In this document: positions 15,492 through 23,557 of the stretch, piece after piece
How the letters are laid out: every line of letters begins with the position of its first letter
Numbering within the stretch: position 1 is the first letter of the stretch
Assembly (NCBI RefSeq): GCF_003478035.1
Contig: NZ_QUEP01000002.1
Span: 1 to 64,000, forward strand
Direction: 5' to 3'
Length of the DNA stretch: 64,000 bases
DNA from: Clostridium sp. OF03-18AA
GTDB lineage: Bacteria > Bacillota > Clostridia > Lachnospirales > Lachnospiraceae
Position numbers and translations under genes: made by a program
Notes under the pieces: generated by a model
The model's database searches: none
Seen by the model: the letters and a program-made list of their open reading frames with translations, nothing else
What the model was told of the DNA's origin: nothing

Positions 15492-17804
15492 ATGGAAAGA
15501 TGTGATTTCAGTTCAGTCATGACCATTGTTCGACGCTTTATCAGCGACGATTACGATACAAACCAAACTGCATTGTTAGAAGATGTTTTTAGCTCCTTGT
15601 TTACCCAAACAAAGGAAACGATTACATTTGATATGGCATTGGTCTGCCGCTGGTTCACCGGGCAGGCAAAAATCAGTCCGAAAATAACGCAGTTTTATTC
15701 CAGAGATGGCAATCGTGAAAAACTGGCAGCAGATTTGGAAAACAATGTACTGCTTTCAATGTATGATAGTTCTATGGCTGCACAGGAAGTATACCGACTG
15801 CTAATGCAGGATGATACCATTTCGGAACGAGTAAAAAAAGAATGCTCCCGGCACTATCCTTGTGATAGCCGAGAGGATGAAGCATCGTTTATAGCGGATG
15901 TTCTTTGCTTCGGCATGGAGCGTGAGTTTATCAAGCGTGACCCAAAGGTAAAGAATCTCCTTGCTGACGGAAAGCTTTCTCCAATTCTCAGTGATTTCAT
16001 TGCTGATGAAGGAGCACCAAAGCCTTGCCGACATTTCTGCGGACGTGAAAAAGAACTGGAAATGCTTCACGAATTGTTATTGGAGCATGGAAAGGTATTT
16101 CTTCATGGCATCGCCGGTATCGGTAAGAGCGAACTGGCAAAAGCCTATGCAAAGCAGCACCGCAAGGAATACACCAATGTTCTGTATCTGACCTATACCG
16201 GTAATCTGATGCAGGATATAGCGGATATGGATTTTGCTGATGACCTTCCGGATGACAGCGAGCAGGAACGCTTCCGCAAACACAATCGCTTCCTGCGTAC
16301 ATTGAAAGAAGATACGCTGTTTATTGTAGATAATTTTAATACTACGGCTTCTCAGGACAGCACTCTTTCTGTTGTGATGAAATATCGCTGCCGTATGTTG
16401 TTCACGACCCGCAGCAGATTTGATAACTACGATTCCATGGAAGTAACCGAAATTGCAGGCAAGCAGGCGTTATTATCCATTGCCGGTTGCTTTTTCTCGG
16501 ACGCAGAAAAATACCAGAGTGTATTGGAACAAATCATTGATACGGTTCACAGTCACACGTTGGCGGTAGAACTGGCAGCTCGACTGCTTGAAACGGGTAT
16601 TCTGGAGCCGATGGATTTGCTGGAAAAGCTGAAAGAAGAAAAAACATCCTTGGATGCTGATGATAAAATCGGCATCACCAAGGACGGTCAGAGCCGCAAG
16701 GCAACTTACTATGACCATATCCATACATTGTTTTCCTTGTATCAGCTTGCCGGTGATGAACAGGATATTATGCGGAGCATGGCGTTTGTACCGACAACCG
16801 GTATCAGTTCCCGTGTGTTTGCAGGCTGGTTGATGCTTCGGAATATGAATACCATCAACGATCTGGTGGAAAAAGGATTCATACAGACAAAGTCCTGTCA
16901 TTCGATTGCCTTGCATCCGATGATTCAGGAAGTAGCAATTACAGAAACCAAGCCTTCTGTCCGGAACTGCCACACCCTGCTCAACAGCTTGCAGGAACTT
17001 TGTCTACGGCATGGCGAAGAAGTTTCCTATTACAAACAGTTGTTCCAGACGGTCAATAATATCGTGACTTCGATTGAAAAAGACGATACTGCATCCTATC
17101 TCCGGTTTTTGGAAGATTCCTTTCCGTATATGCAGAAGTATGGCTATGAATCTGGAATGGAATTGATTTTGACAGAACTGGCTTCTATGCTGAAAGACAA
17201 TACCATTGGTTCTGTTTCTGACCGTGCTTTGCTTCTGGACTTCCGTGCCGCTAATGAGAAGAAACCGGAAAAGGCAATCAAGCTGGAAAAAGAAGCTGTG
17301 ACGCTGATCTCCGAAGTGACCGCAGAGAACGCCCTTCTTGCAGCGAATCTCCATGCAAACCTTGGCGGTCTGTATAAGCAGACCAGTAAGTTGGAACTGG
17401 CAAAGCAGCATATGGAAACGGGTATTCACTTGCTTGAGCAATACGGCTTGGCGCCTTATCATGACAGTATTCCGCAAATCACCAATTATGCGGTACTGCT
17501 GACGGATATGGGTGAGCCGTACCTCGGGTTATCTGCATTACAAAGGCTGTCTCGTGTCATCAAAGAATCTAACTCTGATGTGTCCGGTGATTATGCCGTT
17601 GTACAAGAAGCTATGGGCAATATCTGTCTGTCAATCGGCGATGTGCTGCAAGCTACCACACACTTTAAGAACGCTCTGGCTATCTATGAGGTGCTGTTTG
17701 ATGCTGAACCGGAACTGATTGAAGAAAAGAAGCAGGACATATTAGAAACTTATACTCAGGCTGGGGTGCAATTAGGTAGACAGTGGTTGGATGCGAAAAA
17801 TTGA
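15492..17804 (+). CDS. STAND NTPase (NB-ARC-like) with C-terminal TPR repeats
   Basis: A 770-residue protein. Residues 1-180 form a helical N-terminal region without a recognised effector domain. A P-loop NTPase of the STAND class follows: Walker A GIAGIGKS at 206-213, Walker B LFIVDN at 276-281, the sensor-like LFTTRSR, and a winged-helix region with LHPMIQEVA around 475. The last 200 residues are TPR-like helical repeats (ANLHANLGGLYKQTSKLELAKQH). STAND proteins are ligand-triggered switches, and many bacterial ones act in antiphage defence (Avs-type) or regulation. GAAGGGAGG precedes the ATG, and a TATAAT lies at 15371-15376. It is followed by a disrupted small membrane-protein gene. The function is inferred from architecture only. 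Confidence 0.8.
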   Translation: MERCDFSSVMTIVRRFISDDYDTNQTALLEDVFSSLFTQTKETITFDMALVCRWFTGQAKISPKITQFYSRDGNREKLAADLENNVLLSMYDSSMAAQEVYRLLMQDDTISERVKKECSRHYPCDSREDEASFIADVLCFGMEREFIKRDPKVKNLLADGKLSPILSDFIADEGAPKPCRHFCGREKELEMLHELLLEHGKVFLHGIAGIGKSELAKAYAKQHRKEYTNVLYLTYTGNLMQDIADMDFADDLPDDSEQERFRKHNRFLRTLKEDTLFIVDNFNTTASQDSTLSVVMKYRCRMLFTTRSRFDNYDSMEVTEIAGKQALLSIAGCFFSDAEKYQSVLEQIIDTVHSHTLAVELAARLLETGILEPMDLLEKLKEEKTSLDADDKIGITKDGQSRKATYYDHIHTLFSLYQLAGDEQDIMRSMAFVPTTGISSRVFAGWLMLRNMNTINDLVEKGFIQTKSCHSIALHPMIQEVAITETKPSVRNCHTLLNSLQELCLRHGEEVSYYKQLFQTVNNIVTSIEKDDTASYLRFLEDSFPYMQKYGYESGMELILTELASMLKDNTIGSVSDRALLLDFRAANEKKPEKAIKLEKEAVTLISEVTAENALLAANLHANLGGLYKQTSKLELAKQHMETGIHLLEQYGLAPYHDSIPQITNYAVLLTDMGEPYLGLSALQRLSRVIKESNSDVSGDYAVVQEAMGNICLSIGDVLQATTHFKNALAIYEVLFDAEPELIEEKKQDILETYTQAGVQLGRQWLDAKN

Positions 17805-17822
17805 ATTTTGTGAGGTGTTGGC

Positions 17823-18182
17823 ATGAGTGAATTCATGAAATTAGCGATTGTATTTATTTCAATGTTGGTTTTGTTTTATTTTTTATGGGTCAACGGATAT
17901 ATGATTTTGAACGCAAAACGAGCCTTATTATTTGTTGTTTCACTCAGAGGGAAAAATAAATGCGAAGTTTCTTTTTCATCTTGTAGCGGATATGTAAAAA
18001 AGGTAATAAAATTTAACGAAAGTCGTTAATATACTTTTAAGTTGGATGGCGATGTCTCAAAAGGAAGTATCCATGTTATTGTAGAAAATGAAAATAAAGA
18101 GACCATATTAGATTTGACACCAGAGATAAAAACCGGTATGTTGACTGTCGATGAAAAATGTAGATATTTTCTAATACTATAA
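17823..18182 (+). pseudogene. small membrane-anchored protein, nonsense-mutated and interrupted
   Basis: The reading frame starts with an N-terminal membrane helix (LAIVFISMLVLFYFLW) followed by a soluble beta-rich part. It meets an in-frame TAA at 18027, but continues in the same frame with clearly coding sequence (YTFKLDGDVSKGSIHVIVEN) to RYFLIL. There the frame is cut at TCTAATACT by the IS4-like element. The missing tail (LILKFEKADGKIKLQWD, stop) is found in frame after the element at 20924-20977. So the gene carries both a nonsense mutation and an insertion. It lies 19 bases behind the STAND gene and may have been its partner. The family was not recognised. Confidence 0.65.
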
Positions 18183-18192
18183 ATGAGCAAAT

Positions 18193-18561
18193 TTGAAAAA
18201 TTGCACAAAACTACGCTATAGATTTCATAAAAGTGCTAAAGTCATGACTTTCCTTTGCACATCGGAAAAGATAATGATACTTTTCCAACTGGATAAGGGA
18301 GCTATAGAAAATATTGATGAGCGATTAAAAGAAAGTTTGTCAATTTATTTAAAAAGAAAAGAAAAGTTACAATTCCTGAAAAAAGCATTGTATTTTGCAC
18401 CTACATTAACTGAGACAAAACAACACATTTTGCTTTCAATATGCCACATGCTCTGTAACCGCTTAACTGGAAAGAGAAATTTAGAAGCAAAATATCTGCA
18501 ACTAATCAGGATTGCTATTCGAACATTAAAGAAACGTGAAGAGTTTTTTAATAAGTTATAG
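18193..18561 (+). pseudogene. lanthipeptide/thiopeptide dehydratase, C-terminal fragment
   Basis: The last 75 codons carry ILLSICHMLCNRLTG and a following helix with Glu and Leu. This matches the conserved end (HMxxNRLxG) of the C-terminal domain of LanB-type and thiopeptide-type dehydratases. The beginning is not a real start: the first codon is a TTG within the inverted repeat. A second frame just upstream reads HDFPLHIGKDNDTFPTG before stopping, suggesting a frameshift within the fragment. The rest of a roughly 1000-residue enzyme is absent, so no modification activity is expected. It appears to be a captured piece inside the IS4-like element. Confidence 0.55.
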
Positions 18562-18614
18562 TATAATTTTTGCTTAAAAGTTGCAAGGAGCAAATTAAAA
18601 CCAGGAGGATAATT

Positions 18615-19544
18615 ATGGGACATTTTTATATGGAGAATATATGCACGATGGACGAACAAAGGAAATGTGAATTAAAAATAATTGCCGGCAAAATAGGATG
18701 GATCTTATTGATTGCGTATTTGGGTTCGCTAATACTTATGCGAATAATGCCGATTTTTGCTGAAAATATGGCTTTTTATATATTTTGGGCTGGTATCGTA
18801 TGGGTGGGAATGAAAAAATGGGGAAGGTTGTCTTTGCTGGATACATGTTATTCTAAAAACAAATATGAATTATCCGTATTGGAAAAAGGTTTATTAACGG
18901 CATTTGTAATATTTTTATCCCATGTTTTTTGTGCATTCTTTTTGTTTTTGTATGCAAAAGTATTTCAAGACATCGTAATGATGAATGATAAAAGTTTACA
19001 CAGTGGTTTAGATATTTTCACAGGTGTAATACTGGGACCTCTGGTAGAGGAATGGATTTTTCGGGGAATTCTATGGTCTAAGCTGAAGTCTTATGGGGAG
19101 GGATTTGCAATTTTAGCAACAACTATACTGTTTGCTATAATGCATGGTCAGGGGTTATTATTAATATTTCTTTTGATTGGTTTTTTTTCAGGTGTTTTGG
19201 TCTGCCTCACAGGAAATTTATGGTATGCTATTACTTTTCATGTTATTCATAATCTGGGGATTTTCTTGTGGGAAAATAAATTGTTTTCCTTTTCAATGAA
19301 TATGGTTTTAACCATGTTATTAAATGCAGGACTCTTTTTAATGCTTTTAATCCTGCTATTGCTCTGTAGTAAGAAGAATATACTTTTACATTTGTATTAT
19401 TGTAAAAAGAAATTATTAGAAAAAATTATTTCTGAAAAAAGTAGATTAGTAGTTTTTTTTAATACAGCTGGAATTATGTCATTTGTTTTTTATTTTGGAG
19501 TTTCATGGCTGATATCGTTGGTTTCTTTTGGACTAAATTTATAA
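18615..19544 (+). CDS. CPBP-family intramembrane metalloprotease (CAAX/Abi)
   Basis: A 309-residue polytopic membrane protein of the CPBP family. Motif 1 is EEWIFRG near residue 147, and later His-containing motifs lie in MHGQG and FHVIHNLGIF; together these Glu and His residues form the metal site. About eight hydrophobic segments are visible. The start at 18615 has AGGAGG eight bases upstream. In Firmicutes such proteins are often bacteriocin-immunity or maturation factors. The neighbouring dehydratase tail agrees with an origin in a bacteriocin locus, but that link is inference. The composition is strongly AT-rich compared with the surrounding chromosome. Confidence 0.85.
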   Translation: MGHFYMENICTMDEQRKCELKIIAGKIGWILLIAYLGSLILMRIMPIFAENMAFYIFWAGIVWVGMKKWGRLSLLDTCYSKNKYELSVLEKGLLTAFVIFLSHVFCAFFLFLYAKVFQDIVMMNDKSLHSGLDIFTGVILGPLVEEWIFRGILWSKLKSYGEGFAILATTILFAIMHGQGLLLIFLLIGFFSGVLVCLTGNLWYAITFHVIHNLGIFLWENKLFSFSMNMVLTMLLNAGLFLMLLILLLLCSKKNILLHLYYCKKKLLEKIISEKSRLVVFFNTAGIMSFVFYFGVSWLISLVSFGLNL

Positions 19545-19560
19545 AGGTAGGTGTTATTTC

Positions 19561-19758
19561 ATGAAAGGTAGTGAGTCGCAGAAATGGTCTGTCAACTTTA
19601 TTGATGGCTATTTTGAGTATATTTTGAGTTTATATAAAAAAGAGGAATCATCACCCAAATGCTATATGGATTTGCTTATTATTATTTCGGATGCAATAGA
19701 TTATCTAAAGGATCCTGTTTGGGAAGAAGTTGGTTATTCTATATGTAAAAAAATATAG
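19561..19758 (+). CDS. small hypothetical protein, probably truncated
   Basis: A 65-codon frame with an AGGTAGGTG ribosome site 16 bases after the CPBP gene, so probably co-transcribed. It is acidic and helical (FIDGYFEYILSLYKKEESS, then LLIIISDAIDYL) with no known motif. Its end coincides with the point at which the oppositely oriented transposase loses similarity to its family. The junction therefore probably removed the true 3' end. Confidence 0.4.
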   Translation: MKGSESQKWSVNFIDGYFEYILSLYKKEESSPKCYMDLLIIISDAIDYLKDPVWEEVGYSICKKI

Positions 19759-20857
19759 GTTCCTTTGCAAGTGCAACACATATAATGGACAAATGACATC
19801 ATCAGCCAGTATCTCTGGATTCCTTTTTGGGAACGCAGCTGATATTTATCCAGACCAAGCTTTTTCTTGCTTTGTCGGAAAAACAGTTCAATTTGCCAGC
19901 GTTGGGTATAAAGTCTCAGGATTTCCTGCGTGGATAATGCTGCATTCGTTGAAACAAAGATCCGCAGTGCTTTTGGAATCCCAAAACATGGTGTTGGATA
20001 GCTCAGTAGAACCACTGTATTGGGAACATCATTCAGATTCCCTTCATACCGATATACGTAAAACTGCCTTTTATCAACGGTCACAAGGCTGATGTTTGGA
20101 TCTGTTTTCCGCAAGTGAAGGGCAAATGCACTGGCTTTCTGACGGATTCCGCAAGGATAGAGGATTCGGTTGGTTTTTAAAGCCCCTATGGTGTAGAATC
20201 CTTTTTTAGCAAAGCAATCCATGACTTTGGCTGAAGTATACCAGCTGTCACAAAGGAAGTAGGAAACTATCGGTGCAATAGGAAGTTCTGCAGCAATATC
20301 CTGTATGATCTGGATCTTTGATTTTGTTTTATCATACAGAATAACGGCATAATTCAGAGTGATTCCATTGCAGAAAGCATGACGGACACGATCTGGTGCC
20401 CATAATCCTGTCTGCCTTTCAGATGAGATTGATGAAAATACGCAGCTTCGATTGGATGCAAAGCCTGTGACGAAAGCTTTGTATGGGAAGCAATCGTATC
20501 ATCCACAATGCAAAAGATAGGCTGACCGGAAATAGTCGCCTCCCGGTAGATCAAATATGCAACGCTGTTTCTTAGGGCATCCTGAAAAAGGAAATCATTC
20601 CACTTTCCCTGATTCAGGAAGTGAGCCACAATCGTTCTATGATGTTGGCTGGTCAAGGCGAAATCCGTTGTTTTGCCACGGTATCCACGCAAAAAGGTAG
20701 AAAGAATGATAGCCATAAAATGCTGCAGGTAAATATCGGATAAAAAACAGTTGAGGTTGAGAACTTTAAAGTAATTGTAAATCTTATTGGAATGATGTAT
20801 AATGCCTGCAATAGGCACCCCCTTGTTTGAATGAGTAGGTTGTTGGTCGCACTTCAA
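19734..20857 (-). pseudogene. IS4-family DDE transposase, frameshifted
   Basis: Two adjoining minus-strand frames together encode one DDE transposase. The first (20857-20354) has CIVDDTIASHTK with the first catalytic Asp. The second covers 20353-19734 and contains LCDSWYTSAKV and the C-terminal WQIELFFRQSKKKLGLDKYQ with the Glu motif. The break lies near 20370, where VSVMLS should continue CNGITLNYAVILYDK; a single missing base explains it. The C-terminus also seems cut near 19757, where the sequence passes into the small gene. The enzyme is probably inactive unless a programmed frameshift occurs. Confidence 0.75.
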
Positions 20858-20923
20858 TTATACATCATTCAGCAGAGGGTGTCTTTCTTTTGTGCAAAAT
20901 TTAGGATTTACTCATTTATAGAT

Positions 20924-20977
20924 CTAATACTTAAATTTGAAAAAGCAGATGGCAAGATTAAGTTACAATGGGATTAG
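20924..20977 (+). pseudogene. displaced 3' end of the interrupted membrane-protein gene
   Basis: In frame LILKFEKADGKIKLQWD and a TAG. It begins with CTAATACT, the same bases at which the 17823 gene is cut. Joining the two gives RYFLILKFEKADG without a break. Confidence 0.5.
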
Positions 20978-21046
20978 TGGGTATATAGTTTATAAAATCA
21001 TCATTTTTCAAATCGCAGTCTGTCGTAGCCTCAAATTAAATAAAGA

Positions 21047-21093
21047 ACTGCCTTGGGCAGCCATGTACTTAACGGTGTGTGGCTGCTTTTCCT
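21047..21093 (+). terminator. probable terminator
   Basis: GGCAGCCATGTACTTAACGG and TGTGTGGCTGCTTTTCC form a stem ending in a T-rich stretch. A close relative (GCAGTCATGCACTACGG) terminates the gene ending at 23327. No gene ends immediately upstream here. Confidence 0.4.
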
Positions 21094-21162
21094 TTGTTGA
21101 AACAGAATAAAACAATGAGAGAATACAGGGATAATATCCTGATTGAAGCATATAATAGGCTT

Positions 21163-21307
21163 TAGAACGGAAAACTGTGTTAAGTTGCAAAAATCTTTCC
21201 TAAAACCGGTTATACATATTGATTTGAAGGTTGCGATATGGTAATATAGAACAGAAAACTGTATTAAGTTGCAAAAATCTTTCCTAAGGAGGTTATCGTA
21301 TGGAGAT
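21163..21307 (+). repeat. 60-bp direct repeat in the leader of the second DUF4143 ATPase
   Basis: TAGAACGGAAAACTGTGTT... from 21163 recurs as TAGAACAGAAAACTGTATT... from 21247, with two differences in the first 41 bases and weaker similarity through GGTTAT and into the start of the coding region. The distance is 84 bp. It looks like a duplicated 5' leader whose second copy kept the AAGGAGG site and ATG. The remaining 20858-21162 holds the IS end, the displaced gene tail and the terminator. Confidence 0.65.
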
Positions 21308-22595
21308 TCGCAGAGATTTTTACTTAGACAAATTGATTAGAAGAAAGAACAATGGATTGATTAAGGTAATTACAGGTATTCGCAGATGTGGAAAGTCCTA
21401 TCTGCTGAATAATATTTTCTATAATCACTTGTTAGAGTCCGGTGTCCCTGCTGACCATATTATTCGTTTTGCGTTTGATTCCGCAGATGACCTGTATTTG
21501 ATTGGAGAAAGCCTTATCAAAATTGAAAAAGAAAAACGTGGAGTTGATCCGGAGAAATTTATGGCATATATCCGTTCCCAAGTTACCACGGATGGAATGT
21601 ATTATCTGCTTTTGGATGAAGTTCAGCTGATGGACTGCTTTGAATCTGTATTGAATGGTTATCTTCGCAAAGATAATATGGATGTATTCGTAACCGGAAG
21701 TAATGCAAAATTCCTGTCCAAAGATATTGTTACGGAGTTTGCCGGACGTGGAGATGAAGTCCATATGTATCCACTGAGTTTTTCGGAATTTATGTCGGTT
21801 TTCAAAGGCGACAAGTATATGGGATTGTCTGAATATATGCTTTACGGAGGCATCCCGCTGGTCGTTCTTCGTGAAAGTAGCAGCGATAAGGCGGCAGCAT
21901 TGCAAAACCTGTTTAGCGAAATTTATATTCGAGATATTTTCAAACGTAACCGGATTAAAAATATTGGAGAACTGGAAGACCTGCTGAATATCCTTTCCTC
22001 TGCTATTGGTTCTCTGACCAATCCTGAGAAGTTAAAGAATACCTTTAAGACTGTAAAAAAATCTAAAATCACTTCAAAAACGATCAAGAAATATCTGGAT
22101 TGTTTTGAGGATTCTTTCCTGATTGAATCAGCACAGAGATATGACATCAAGGGTAAGGCATATATTGAAACTCCAAAGAAATACTATTTCTCTGATCTTG
22201 GGCTTCGCAACGCAAGGATTAACTTCCGTCAGTTTGAGCAGACACATTCCATGGAAAATGTGATTTATAACGAACTGCGTATGCGTGGATACAGCGTGGA
22301 CGTTGGTGTTGTTATTATTGCGGAAAAAGACCAAGAAGGAAAGGTAACCCGTAAACAGCTGGAAGTTGATTTTGTATGCAATCTCGGTTCTTCCAGATAT
22401 TATATCCAGTCAGCTTATTCATTACCTGATGAAGCGAAACGTACTCAGGAAATCAGACCGTTTAGAAAGATAGACGATTCTTTCAAGAAGATTGTTATTA
22501 CAAAAGATATTGTACAGCCGTACTATGATAACTATGGTATTTTGACCGTGAATATCTATGATTTCCTTCTTGACCCGCAAATTCTTGAAAAATAG
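21300..22595 (+). CDS. AAA-family ATPase with DUF4143 domain (element copy)
   Basis: A 431-residue ATPase of the same broad family as 752-2101 but clearly a different subfamily. The P-loop is GIRRCGKSY near residues 27-35, Walker B is YLLLDEVQLMD near 101-111, followed by the sensor VFVTGSNAKFLSKD. The C-terminal DUF4143 part has LGLRNARIN and the nuclease-like KQLEVDFVCN strand. Genes of this kind are frequent on mobile elements of Clostridia and Bacteroidetes, and their function is unresolved. AAGGAGG is seven bases upstream of the ATG. A duplicated leader precedes it and an XRE-family membrane regulator follows. Confidence 0.85.
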   Translation: MEIRRDFYLDKLIRRKNNGLIKVITGIRRCGKSYLLNNIFYNHLLESGVPADHIIRFAFDSADDLYLIGESLIKIEKEKRGVDPEKFMAYIRSQVTTDGMYYLLLDEVQLMDCFESVLNGYLRKDNMDVFVTGSNAKFLSKDIVTEFAGRGDEVHMYPLSFSEFMSVFKGDKYMGLSEYMLYGGIPLVVLRESSSDKAAALQNLFSEIYIRDIFKRNRIKNIGELEDLLNILSSAIGSLTNPEKLKNTFKTVKKSKITSKTIKKYLDCFEDSFLIESAQRYDIKGKAYIETPKKYYFSDLGLRNARINFRQFEQTHSMENVIYNELRMRGYSVDVGVVIIAEKDQEGKVTRKQLEVDFVCNLGSSRYYIQSAYSLPDEAKRTQEIRPFRKIDDSFKKIVITKDIVQPYYDNYGILTVNIYDFLLDPQILEK

Positions 22596-22694
22596 TACAA
22601 TGTAAACTCTTGTTGCGGATATGCAAAGTCGGTGTGGTGGTGAATTATAGTGATTTTAAGTACAATGAAGTCACCAAGCAAAGGAGGATTTCAT

Positions 22695-23327
22695 ATGAAA
22701 CTATCTGATAAAATTGTAGGACTGAGAAAGTCCAATGGAATGTCTCAGGAGGATTTGGCTGAAAAACTGGATGTATCAAGACAAGCTATTTCTCGTTGGG
22801 AATCAGGAGCTGCGATGCCTGATGCAAATAACATTCTTCAACTTAGCAAGCTGTTTGATGTTACAACAGATTACTTACTGAACGATGATTACCAAAGTGA
22901 TAATGACTTGCCGAAGATAAAAGAAGTTCAAAACGATAATCTCGGTCAGATTATGATCTATCTGGTGACACTTGAAGTGATGATACTTTTGATGCAGTTT
23001 ATGACAATGTTCATTCTTCAAAATGTGTTTTTTGCATTTCTAAGTTTCCTGCCGTTTGTTGCAGCCATTGGCGGGTTTGAATATGCGTATCAGAAGAAAG
23101 TATCCAGTGCAACAGAAAAAACAAAGAACTTCCGTAGAAAGTTTTACAAAATTTCTGCTTGGTTGGGACTTTATTTCCCGATTAGATTTATCGTAAGTGT
23201 TGCGGCAGGATTCTACCCTCGTCCGTATAATACTTTGGTATTAGAGGCTATTATTTTAGTAATCTATATTGCAGTAGCAACTTGTGTTAATCTTTCAATA
23301 GACAAAAGTTATTTGCCAAAAGAATAA
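22695..23327 (+). CDS. XRE-family regulator with C-terminal membrane segments
   Basis: A 210-residue protein. Residues 1-65 are a canonical XRE helix-turn-helix (LRKSNGMSQEDLAEKLDVSRQAISRWE) followed by the typical LSKLFDVTTDYLL. After a linker come four hydrophobic segments (MIYLVTLEVMILLMQF, FFAFLSFLPFVAAI, GLYFPIRFIVSVAAGF and VLEAIILVIYIAVAT). Such membrane-tethered XRE proteins are common in Lachnospiraceae and may respond to envelope stress. The start at 22695 has AAGGAGG upstream; the open frame begins 15 codons earlier without one. A terminator follows at 23348-23387. Confidence 0.85.
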   Translation: MKLSDKIVGLRKSNGMSQEDLAEKLDVSRQAISRWESGAAMPDANNILQLSKLFDVTTDYLLNDDYQSDNDLPKIKEVQNDNLGQIMIYLVTLEVMILLMQFMTMFILQNVFFAFLSFLPFVAAIGGFEYAYQKKVSSATEKTKNFRRKFYKISAWLGLYFPIRFIVSVAAGFYPRPYNTLVLEAIILVIYIAVATCVNLSIDKSYLPKE

Positions 23328-23347
23328 AAGGAAAAATGATTTTGTAT

Positions 23348-23387
23348 AGCAGTCATGCACTACGGTGTGTGGCTGCTTCTTTTTTTA
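23348..23387 (+). terminator. terminator of the XRE gene
   Basis: AGCAGTCATGCAC...GTGTGTGGCTGCT followed by a seven-base T-run, 20 bases after the stop codon. Confidence 0.75.
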
Positions 23388-23416
23388 CTCAATTTCCACT
23401 CAATCCACGCTCAATG
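23387..23416 (+). promoter_or_regulatory. parC-like iterons upstream of parM
   Basis: CTCAAT occurs at 23388, 23399 and 23410, exactly 11 bp apart, within units of the type ACTCAATNNCC. ParR-type ribbon-helix-helix proteins bind 11-bp direct repeats in the par centromere. The position directly before the parM-parR operon supports the reading, though three units are few. Confidence 0.45.
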
Positions 23417-23422
23417 TGCTTT

Positions 23423-23522
23423 TGCCCTCTTTCCAGTAGAATGAAATTGCAATGAAAACAGCACCAAATTCAAAAATCCGGTGCCACTTCAAAGCAAATC
23501 TACTGAAAAGAGGGCATTTTTT
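23423..23522 (+). promoter_or_regulatory. long hairpin / attenuator-like structure before parM
   Basis: TGCCCTCTTTCCAGTAGA (23423-23440) pairs with TCTACTGAAAAGAGGGCA (23499-23516) and is followed by TTTTTT. The loop contains a second stem, GCACC...GGTGC. It could act as a terminator isolating parM or as a leader attenuator. Confidence 0.55.
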
Positions 23523-23557
23523 ATGACTATCAAATTTTTTGAGGAGGAATTAAGCAA

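Larger units (their letters stand above)
18179..20919. mobile_element. IS4-like element with passenger genes (2.74 kb)
   Basis: Terminal inverted repeats of about 32 bp: ATAAATGAGCAAAT...TTGCACAAAA at the left (18179-18210), and on the minus strand ATAAATGAGTAAAT...TTGCACAAAA at the right (20888-20919). The sequence TCTAATACT flanks both sides (18170-18178 and 20923-20931), a likely target duplication; three extra bases sit at the right junction. Contents: a lanthipeptide-dehydratase tail, a CPBP protease, a 65-codon frame and a frameshifted DDE transposase on the minus strand. Removing it restores the reading frame of the interrupted gene. Confidence 0.65.
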
